Shown one piece after another: positions 22,886 through 29,116 of a DNA stretch of 29,116 nucleotides; the stretch's first letter is position 1; each line of letters begins with the position of its first letter. Position numbers and translations under genes: made by a program. The stretch covers positions 1 through 29,116 of the forward strand of contig CAMKTI010000005.1 of NCBI GenBank assembly GCA_946415665.1, written 5' to 3'. This DNA comes from an uncultured Clostridia bacterium. Its GTDB lineage: Bacteria; Bacillota; Clostridia; Lachnospirales; CAMVHY01. The notes below the pieces were generated by a model. It was not told the DNA's origin. It ran no database searches and saw only the letters and a list, made by a program, of their open reading frames with translations.

Positions 22886-24775
22886 ATGGAAAATAATATC
22901 GTGATTGAAAATAATTTTGATGAGCTCGATGAATTTATTAACGATCCAAAAAATATTATCGAGTTAGCAAATGAATTAGCGAAAGACGATTATGAAAAAA
23001 ATTTTGATGGTAAATCCGAAAAAGAAATTGACGATATGTATTTTTCTTTTTTGAGGAAAGGAATTTACGGTGAGGAAAAACGACGTCATTATATCAATAT
23101 AGAAGAAAAACATGATTATTTTATGGATATGGATAATAATGAATTTGAAGTAAAGTTAAACGATTACAAACGAGATTGTGTCAGTGACAATGTATACATT
23201 TCTTTTCTGGAAGAAAAAAGTTACAGCGACAAAAAAGAACAAGAACCAGATTGTTATTCTGACGGGCACGATCTAATTTTTAATAAAAGCGATGGTGATG
23301 GAAGTGCTATTCCTCGAATTGATGTTTTGCGTGGTTACCATGAAAAAGGTCATAAATTTGAGTGTATTATTGACAAAACAATAGACGAAAAAAATTCAAT
23401 AATCACAATGTTAAAGCACATGATTATCTTGGATATTTTAGCTTTAAAACATACAGGTTTTGCCTTTGAAAAAAATAATAACTTAACAATCAAAGAACAG
23501 ATAATCAATTATTGTCAAAGAGATTTAATCGTTGAACGAAGAAAAGCCTTTTTAGTTGGTAAGATACAATGTTATCCTGAAGCTAGAACATTATATTCGT
23601 CACAAACTGGAATGCTAGCTTTTCATTATAAAGACAGAAATTACTTGCATTGGGTTGTTTATAATACAGAAAGAGACAATTGTAGAAATTCATGCATAAG
23701 CGATAAAATTTTAAGCAATATTTTTATGCGTTACGTTAAATACTTAATGTATAACTCGATTAATGGACTTGAAAGTGTTGAGAATAATGGATGGACACTT
23801 GAGGAAAGAATGATATGTGGTGTGAGTAGAGCATTGGAAAATACCTGCAACTGGAATTTTGTAAATACTTTTGTAGATTATTTAAATTCGACAAACGAGC
23901 TGGAAAGATATTTTTTTTACGGGGACAAGGCTTGCAATTTCAAATCTTGTTTTTGTAAAAATCCTTATAGGTTTGAAACAGTTTGTTCTTTAATAATAAA
24001 AAACAATCCAAATGCTTTTGACGAGTTTTATTTAAAAGTTGGTGCCAAAAAATTTATAGAGCAAATGATTTTATTTTTGGATTGTGAAACCATTGTAGAA
24101 ATTAAAAATGGTAAAAGAACATATGACCAAGAATATAAAAATATGTTGTCGAATCAATCGGAAATGATAGGCAAGAGATTAGCTGTTATTTTGCGTTGTT
24201 TAAATATAATTGGCTTTGAAAATGCTTTTAGAGAATATTTAAATCAAAATCAAATTGAAGATAAAATTAAAAATGAAATTTTTGAAGCGTGTAAAAAATA
24301 TAAATCCCAATCAAATGACATGCAAAAAAATAATATGGATGCGAACGATTATCGATCCGAATTTGAGAATGAATATTTTTTACCGGATAAATTATTGGAA
24401 TATGATGTAAGCGAAAACGAAGTAGCATTACAAATTAAAACTGAAAATAATTTTCAACAAACGCCCGTGCAACAATCTAGCTATATAAATTTTTTTGTGT
24501 ATATATTTTCAGGACTGACAATCATTTTCTCTTTATTAATTTTTGTTTATACATATTTTTTTATTGCAGCACTAACTTTTTTAATCTTAAGTGTTATTTG
24601 TTTGATTATCAAGTTTTGCTACGGCAAAAATGAGAATGACATTGATATTAAACCTCAAAAAACTAAAACAAATACCATTCCTTTAAATAAATATATTGAA
24701 AAAAATGAGAACGACTTAAATTTAGAAGATACAAATAAAATTACTTTAACCAGAGATTATCAAGAAGAAAATTAA
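22886..24775 (+). CDS. Hypothetical 629-aa protein with C-terminal membrane hairpin
   Basis: Function not recognised. AAGGAGGG lies 8 bases before the ATG. The N-terminal 120 residues are very acidic (Asp/Glu/Asn-rich). A helical middle region of about 350 residues contains scattered Cys/His (for example CNFKSCFCKNPYRF near residues 350-365) but no motif I can name. A Gln/Asn-rich linker leads to two transmembrane helices (about 536-555 and 558-576), a short basic stretch (KFCYGK) and a polar tail of 48 residues. This architecture is shared with the genes at 412, 5369 and 10066, although the soluble parts look unrelated. There is no signal peptide, so the long N-terminal part is presumably cytoplasmic unless another secretion route exists. 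The gene begins just after decayed IS copy C. Its 3' end overlaps the convergent ecfT gene by 30 bases. Confidence 0.75.
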   Translation: MENNIVIENNFDELDEFINDPKNIIELANELAKDDYEKNFDGKSEKEIDDMYFSFLRKGIYGEEKRRHYINIEEKHDYFMDMDNNEFEVKLNDYKRDCVSDNVYISFLEEKSYSDKKEQEPDCYSDGHDLIFNKSDGDGSAIPRIDVLRGYHEKGHKFECIIDKTIDEKNSIITMLKHMIILDILALKHTGFAFEKNNNLTIKEQIINYCQRDLIVERRKAFLVGKIQCYPEARTLYSSQTGMLAFHYKDRNYLHWVVYNTERDNCRNSCISDKILSNIFMRYVKYLMYNSINGLESVENNGWTLEERMICGVSRALENTCNWNFVNTFVDYLNSTNELERYFFYGDKACNFKSCFCKNPYRFETVCSLIIKNNPNAFDEFYLKVGAKKFIEQMILFLDCETIVEIKNGKRTYDQEYKNMLSNQSEMIGKRLAVILRCLNIIGFENAFREYLNQNQIEDKIKNEIFEACKKYKSQSNDMQKNNMDANDYRSEFENEYFLPDKLLEYDVSENEVALQIKTENNFQQTPVQQSSYINFFVYIFSGLTIIFSLLIFVYTYFFIAALTFLILSVICLIIKFCYGKNENDIDIKPQKTKTNTIPLNKYIEKNENDLNLEDTNKITLTRDYQEEN

Positions 24776-25537
24776 AACATGCACAACAGAAATAAAAATT
24801 AAAGCATAAAAATCAACTCGTTCAAATTTTATCTTTTTCAAAACTTTTTTTTTATTATTGTCCGGATTATAACAACGTGATTCCATTGCCAAAGCTAAAT
24901 CATCCGCACGCCTAAAAGATAAAATAAAAACGGGAATTAAAACCGATACATAATTTTTTACTTTGGAAAAAATATTTTTGTCGTCAAAATCTATTTGTCT
25001 GGATTTTTGAGCTTTTAATATTAAATCAAATTCATCACTCAAAACAGGAATAAATCTTAGCGCGATATTTAAAATCATTGCTATTTCATTTACGGGCAAA
25101 AAATTTTTTAACGGCATGAAAATATAAATTACTGCTCGACTTAATTTATTAACCGACGTCGTAAACATAATTAATAACGAAAAAAATAATAACGTAATAA
25201 TTCTACACATCATCGTTAAAATTAAATTTAAAGCATAATCCGTCACTCTTATAAAAAAAAATTTTAATATCACATTGCCTTGGCTTATAAAAAAAATATT
25301 TAATCCAGACGTTAATAAAATCATTGGCAAAACAATTTTTACGTTCCTAAAAAATAATTTAAATGGCACACGCGATAATTTAATTAAAATCAAAATTAAA
25401 AATAAAATTACTATATAGACCCAAAACTTATTTATAAAAAATATTTCAATCGAAAACAAAACTAAAAATAAAAATTTTAATTCGACACTGATATCATGAA
25501 TTACAGATTCCACATTATAAAATTTTCCTACATTCAA
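24746..25537 (-). CDS. ecfT: ECF transporter transmembrane component EcfT
   Basis: EcfT couples the ATPase subunits to interchangeable vitamin- or metal-binding S components in the membrane. The 263-residue protein has about 5-6 hydrophobic segments. The coupling-helix motifs are clear: ALRFIPVLSDEFDLILKAQK-SR (about residues 158-179) and SFRRADDLALAMESRCY (about 205-221, the 'A-x-x-x-E-x-R-G' type box, with Cys for Gly). The start is TTG at 25535-25537, supported by AAGGAG 8 bases upstream. It overlaps the stop of the upstream ATPase gene by 4 bases (TTGA). The stop codon lies inside the 3' end of the convergent 22886 gene. No S component is in the window, so the substrate is unknown. Confidence 0.9.
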   Translation of the reverse strand: MNVGKFYNVESVIHDISVELKFLFLVLFSIEIFFINKFWVYIVILFLILILIKLSRVPFKLFFRNVKIVLPMILLTSGLNIFFISQGNVILKFFFIRVTDYALNLILTMMCRIITLLFFSLLIMFTTSVNKLSRAVIYIFMPLKNFLPVNEIAMILNIALRFIPVLSDEFDLILKAQKSRQIDFDDKNIFSKVKNYVSVLIPVFILSFRRADDLALAMESRCYNPDNNKKKVLKKIKFERVDFYALIFISVVHVLIFFLIISG

Positions 25538-26328
25538 TTTTTTTTCTCCTTAATTTTTTTTACAACATATTTAACCAAATCATTAAATAAAATTATATTT
25601 TCCGGCACAAAAAAATTTTTTTTAACCAATTTTTTTGCCAACTTTTTAGTCCAAGGTAATTCCAAATCAAAATCATTTAAATCAAAAACTTTGTATGTAT
25701 CACCATAAAAAATTATTTTTCCATCGCGCAAAAATATAACTTTATCACAAAACTCACTGATCACATTCATATCATGCGAAACAATTATAACAGTCATATT
25801 AAACTTTTGTTTAAGATTTTTTATATTCTCCAAAATTTCTTTTTGCGATTTTAAATCAAGACCAACCGTCGGCTCATCTAAAATTAAAATTTCGGGCTCC
25901 AAAATTAAAATTCCTGCAATTGCAACTTTTCTTTTTTCGCCTCCTGATAACTCAAACGGATTTTTTTTTAAATAACTTTTATCAAGTCCAACCAAATCCA
26001 AAACTTCTAATATCCTTTTTATTTTTTTCTCTGGCGCATATTTTTTTATACCAAAACCGATTTCTTCTTCTACTGTTATTTCAAAAATTTGATTCTCAGC
26101 ATACTGAAAAACCAAGCCGATTCTTTTTTTATCAATAAAAATTTTTCCGCTTGTTGGTTTTAATAATTTATTAAAAAGTTGAACAAAAGTACTTTTTCCC
26201 GATCCACTTTTCCCTATTAAACCAATAATTTTATTTTCATCAATTTCGATATTTATATTATCCAAAGCTATTTTTTCGCAAGCCAAACCATGATTGTAAA
26301 TATAACTTACACCATCAAATTTTATCAT
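25534..26328 (-). CDS. ecfA2: ECF transporter ATP-binding subunit (EcfA type)
   Basis: This ABC ATPase powers the ECF transporter. It has 264 aa and all nucleotide-binding motifs: Walker A GKSGSGKST (39-47), Q-loop VFQYAENQIF (Q75), signature LSGGE (127-131), Walker B ILILDEPTVGLD (D151, E152), and H-loop VSHD (H185). The QYAENQIF segment after the Q-loop is characteristic of the EcfA/CbiO branch. The family normally works as an EcfA1/EcfA2 pair, but only one ATPase gene is here, so A2 is the best guess and the partner is presumably elsewhere. GAGGTGAT precedes the ATG at 26328 with 8 nt spacing. It forms a tight operon with ecfT (4-base overlap). Confidence 0.9.
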   Translation of the reverse strand: MIKFDGVSYIYNHGLACEKIALDNINIEIDENKIIGLIGKSGSGKSTFVQLFNKLLKPTSGKIFIDKKRIGLVFQYAENQIFEITVEEEIGFGIKKYAPEKKIKRILEVLDLVGLDKSYLKKNPFELSGGEKRKVAIAGILILEPEILILDEPTVGLDLKSQKEILENIKNLKQKFNMTVIIVSHDMNVISEFCDKVIFLRDGKIIFYGDTYKVFDLNDFDLELPWTKKLAKKLVKKNFFVPENIILFNDLVKYVVKKIKEKKN

Positions 26329-26599
26329 TTTAAATTATCACCTCGTTTTTTAATAATTATCTTACTATTTTTTTATTAATTTTTGTCTGGAAATAAAATT
26401 TTTTTCGGCGATACAAAAAAACAATTTGAAAAAATAATTTCCCAACCGTCAATTTTTTTAGCACAATTTTTGCTTTAAACGTATATATTTTTTGACCTCT
26501 ATTTCAAATTTTAATTTACTGATATTTATTTGCTTTAAAAAATTTTTATCGCCTGTATAAAAAATTTTTCACACAACAAAATTATAATTTCCAGCAAAC
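26329..26599. other. Gene-free stretch upstream of ecfA
   Basis: AT-rich intergenic sequence that should hold the promoter of ecfA-ecfT on the minus strand. No ORF with a ribosome binding site, no riboswitch fold and no convincing -35/-10 pair were recognised. The ECF operon thus shows no visible vitamin-responsive leader. Confidence 0.45.
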
Positions 26600-26632
26600 A
26601 AAAAAACGCGAACCAAAAATTTTAATTCACGT
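26600..26632 (-). terminator. Terminator of the kinase-like gene
   Basis: On the minus strand ACGTGAA (26626-26632) pairs with TTCGCGT (26606-26612, one G-T pair) around an A/T-rich loop and runs into T-residues. It starts 33 bases beyond the stop at 26665. Confidence 0.7.
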
Positions 26633-26664
26633 CTTTTATTTAACAATAAAATTTAAATTCAAAT

Positions 26665-28305
26665 CTATGTTTCAATAATGTTTGTCTCATTGGAAATTGT
26701 TTTTGGTTTGCTGTTTTCTAGTGATTGATCTTTTGTTTTTTTTAATAGTTTTTCCGAATGCAACATTTGTGAAACTGGTATCATTGCTGAAATTGGATTA
26801 TCTGTTGTTACATAATATTGTACTAGAAACCTTTCTGCTGTCTTACTATTTAACTCATCAATTACCTTACATTCTTTATCAATATATCCTTTAAAACAAT
26901 TAATCCGTTCCTTAAGTGCTTCCATAACTTTTTTCCCGCCGGGACCGCGATTTATTTTCCCTTCAAGTTTCGCCATTAATCTTTTTATTTCATCCGTATC
27001 ATTTAATTTACTTAGCACTTCCGCTTTAAGGTTACTTGTGATAAGTGGAAATTTTGCTGTAAAAAAATAACTTAAATTATACAAGTACCAAAAATTTAGT
27101 TTAAGCAAACAAACCCAATCATTATCAATTGCAGTGAACTTAAACTTTCCATCTTTTGTTTTGTGTAAAAACATGTTTCCAGCATGTCGATCGAGATTTA
27201 ATCCGATACAATCAACTATTGCTAACTTTAATGCTTCTATTTGTAAATCTGGATTACTTGCGTCAACTAATTCAATATCATACTTTTTATCACAATTTTC
27301 TGCTTCTGCTTTAGTATTTTCATCGTAATACAAAAAAATTTGATATCCAATTTTCCCTTTTGCTTCTTCCATTAAACAGACGGGTTCTAAATTTTCCCCT
27401 TCTCTTAAAAAAGCAATTTCTGTCGGAATTACATTATCAAAACCAAAATGTTCCGCAATAATTGGCATGGCGAGTTGTCTAAAAATAGGATCGACTATTA
27501 CAACATCATTTTCATTTGCACCATCGTAATTTCCCATAGATAAACTTTGCTTTTGTTTATCAGTTAATTTTTCTTCGTCCCTGGTGTCTGGAACTTTTTC
27601 CAACACATCCATTTTTTTATAAAAATAATTTTTGTCACCAAATTTAGTTCGATGAACAAGACTAACCATACCGCTTTGTATTACTCCATTTTCTTGTGGA
27701 GTAATAATCTTAAACTTAAAAATATTCTTGTGCTTTAATAATAACTCATTAACAGAAATATTCTTCGCTTCAAAATCTTTCGGCGCCAACATATCCATTG
27801 TACTATAAAAACATCTCAACGGTTTGAGTTTAGAGAAAAAATTATTAAGAGCGTCATCCAAATTATTATCACTTTTATGCTCGGGCAACCTCTTTTTCAA
27901 AAAATGTAATCTCAATTCGCCAAATATAAAAATAAACAATAACCAGTAATACCATTTTTTTCTAAAGCCAACCCAATAATTAATTTTATTTTCGATTGGA
28001 GACTGCTTATTTTTACGAAAAATAAAATTTTGAAGCGGCTTAAATTTTTCGAACAACTCTTTGTTGATAAAGCAGAGAGTTTTCTGATTCACTGTTTCAT
28101 ATTTTTTATGTAGACATTTATAAAACTCACTAACCAAACCAATAGTTTCATTTTGTTCTTGAAATGGTAAACCTGAAACATTATTTAAAACCAAACCGCC
28201 CTCTTCAGATTCTTTAAAAATTTTATTTTCACCAACAAAATCACTAAAGGGATCTTCATAATAAAAATAATTATTTTCACTGGTATCAATATTCATTTTG
28301 TTCAT
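26665..28305 (-). CDS. Putative PI3K/PI4K- or actin-fragmin-kinase-like kinase
   Basis: This 546-aa protein carries the signature of the PI3/4-kinase-like branch of the protein kinase fold. The catalytic-loop box is CIGLNLDRHAGNMF (D372, H374, N377), followed by TAIDNDW (metal-binding D394, D396). Upstream, SLVHRT...KNYFYKKMD fits an N-lobe with ATP-binding Lys230 or 231, and EPVCLMEEAKG (307-317) fits the hinge. This layout is shared by actin-fragmin kinases, PI4-kinases and, more distantly, HipA. I cannot say which substrate (lipid or protein) is used. A single hydrophobic stretch (WYYWLLFIFIFGEL, 118-131) with basic flanks may anchor it to a membrane. The N-terminal 110 residues and the polar C-tail are unrecognised. 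GGAG lies 8 bases before the ATG. Its own promoter is at 28344-28372 and its terminator at 26600-26632. Confidence 0.65.
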   Translation of the reverse strand: MNKMNIDTSENNYFYYEDPFSDFVGENKIFKESEEGGLVLNNVSGLPFQEQNETIGLVSEFYKCLHKKYETVNQKTLCFINKELFEKFKPLQNFIFRKNKQSPIENKINYWVGFRKKWYYWLLFIFIFGELRLHFLKKRLPEHKSDNNLDDALNNFFSKLKPLRCFYSTMDMLAPKDFEAKNISVNELLLKHKNIFKFKIITPQENGVIQSGMVSLVHRTKFGDKNYFYKKMDVLEKVPDTRDEEKLTDKQKQSLSMGNYDGANENDVVIVDPIFRQLAMPIIAEHFGFDNVIPTEIAFLREGENLEPVCLMEEAKGKIGYQIFLYYDENTKAEAENCDKKYDIELVDASNPDLQIEALKLAIVDCIGLNLDRHAGNMFLHKTKDGKFKFTAIDNDWVCLLKLNFWYLYNLSYFFTAKFPLITSNLKAEVLSKLNDTDEIKRLMAKLEGKINRGPGGKKVMEALKERINCFKGYIDKECKVIDELNSKTAERFLVQYYVTTDNPISAMIPVSQMLHSEKLLKKTKDQSLENSKPKTISNETNIIET

Positions 28306-28343
28306 TTTTTTACTCCATAAATATATTCTCTTTCGATGTAATA

Positions 28344-28372
28344 ATACTATAACATATTTTTTTATTTGTCAA
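28344..28372 (-). promoter_or_regulatory. Strong promoter of the kinase-like gene
   Basis: On the minus strand a perfect TTGACA (28367-28372), a 17-nt spacer and TAGTAT (28344-28349, 5 of 6) lie 39 bases before the ATG. The spacer closely resembles that of the promoter at 20829-20856. Confidence 0.75.
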
Positions 28373-28444
28373 GAGATAAAATATTCTTATTCATTGAAAA
28401 ACAATTAAATCAAGAGATTTAACCTTAATACAAACAATATTTTA

Positions 28445-29116
28445 TATGAAATCAAAATAACATAAAAATACAACGAATAAAAACAGAGTACTTGGGATAT
28501 CAAGAGTTTTAGCATAATGAACAGCTATAGCCCGCCAAAGTTTTAAAGCAAGGAAAATATTTTTAATAACATAGCGAAAGCAATCAAATTTTCGCTTATG
28601 ATCATGTTGATAAAAATAATTAACTGATTTTATATTTTGTTTGTTAAAATTAAAATAAGAAAAAAATATCATCTGCATTGTAAATGCGATTAGCAAACAT
28701 TAATTTTTCACTAATATTCTCAATTAAATGAATGGCTTCTTTGCATCGTTATACGTGGTTCATCAGTAAGAATAATACCATATTAATTTAAATGTACTTT
28801 CAAATTGAGCCCCCTTTTGTTTTTGATATAGCCTAATTTCCGACGCGAGCCCCAGTCGTATCTTGATGTGCTTTCACATAACTCGAATCTATCATTAGCC
28901 ATTCAAAGTTTTTATCACCTTTCAGTATCTCAAATAATTTCTTCCACATACCTTTTCGTTGCCATCGAATAAATCTTTGATGAGCCGTATCCCACTTGCC
29001 ATAATCCGGCGGTAAATCCCTCTACGGAGATCCTATTTTAAGTATCCAAATAACTGTATTGATAAACTTCCGATTATCTTTGGCTATGCCTCCATCTTGC
29101 CCAGGCTGATCTGTCG
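28445..29116 (-). pseudogene. Decayed IS5-family transposase (copy D), runs off the window
   Basis: Reading the minus strand from the window edge, ORF A is well preserved: NRKFINTVIWILKIGSP, then TAG in place of the expected Trp, RDLPPDYGKWDTAHQRFIRW, KGMWKKLFEILKGDKNFEWL and MIDSSYVKAHQDTTGARVGN before a TAA. The first catalytic Asp (MIDS) is present. ORF B is more degraded and ends with YVIKNIFLALKLWRAIAVHY and AKTLDI, the usual C-terminal box with the catalytic Glu replaced by Lys (IKN for IEN). Stops and frameshifts exclude activity. The element's start lies beyond 29116, so its boundary on that side is unknown. Confidence 0.85.

Noticed and set aside
26329..26599. Vitamin riboswitch upstream of the ECF operon
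   Set aside because: ECF operons often carry TPP, FMN, cobalamin or folate riboswitches, but I could not find the conserved boxes of any of these in this stretch.
1..29116. CRISPR array
   Set aside because: The only direct repeats are the 874-bp tandem duplication, short tetranucleotide or codon repeats, and dispersed IS copies. No regularly spaced 25-40-base repeats and no cas genes are visible.

Overview
The window is strongly AT-rich DNA that looks like a small-genome, host-associated Firmicute, most likely of clostridial type. The indicators are the recognisable genes: a LonC/AAA_32-type Lon-like protease, a DacF/PBP5-type D,D-carboxypeptidase, EF-P, a class II CCA-adding enzyme, ECF transporter subunits, and AAGGAGG-type ribosome binding sites. 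No outer-membrane genes are seen. TGA is used as a stop codon. Decaying insertion sequences, pseudogenes, recombination scars and several long genes with no recognisable homology point to an intracellular or symbiotic lifestyle. That lifestyle is an inference.

Layout. 1-132 is the tail of an IS5-type transposase. 412-2624 is a gene for a membrane-hairpin protein whose second half, plus the adjacent end of the lon gene, is tandemly duplicated in an 874-bp unit. 2467-4863 (-) is the intact Lon-like protease. 5369-6581 is a frameshifted membrane-anchored protein carrying a (TTGC)4 repeat exactly at the frameshift. 6797-9572 is a promoter, a 24-codon leader ORF and a translationally coupled 872-aa helical-repeat protein. 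9573-10065 is a gene-free stretch with two strong hairpins. 10066-14931 is a 1621-aa protein with a C-terminal membrane hairpin. 15022-18586 is the housekeeping core: D,D-carboxypeptidase (-), then efp, cca, tRNA-Thr and tRNA-Ser (+). 18587-22770 is a mobile-element graveyard with two decayed IS5-type copies, a MITE-like element, a broken solute-binding-protein gene and a multi-membrane-pass protein (19618-20706, -). 22886-24775 is another hairpin-anchored protein. 24746-26328 (-) is ecfA-ecfT. 26665-28305 (-) is a PI3K/actin-fragmin-kinase-like protein. 28445 to the end is a further decayed IS5-type copy on the minus strand.

How the parts fit. The EF-P, CCA enzyme and tRNA genes form one compact plus-strand unit in which neither tRNA gene encodes its CCA end. 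The ECF T subunit and one ATPase form a two-gene operon. The most interesting unexplained component is a set of unrelated-looking large proteins (412, 5369, 10066 and 22886) that share one architecture: a long soluble region, two closely spaced transmembrane helices near the C-terminus, and a charged, low-complexity tail. Together with the multi-pass protein ending in Cys-Phe-Phe-Cys and the eukaryote-like kinase, they could form a set of host-interface membrane proteins. This is a hypothesis from architecture and context only.
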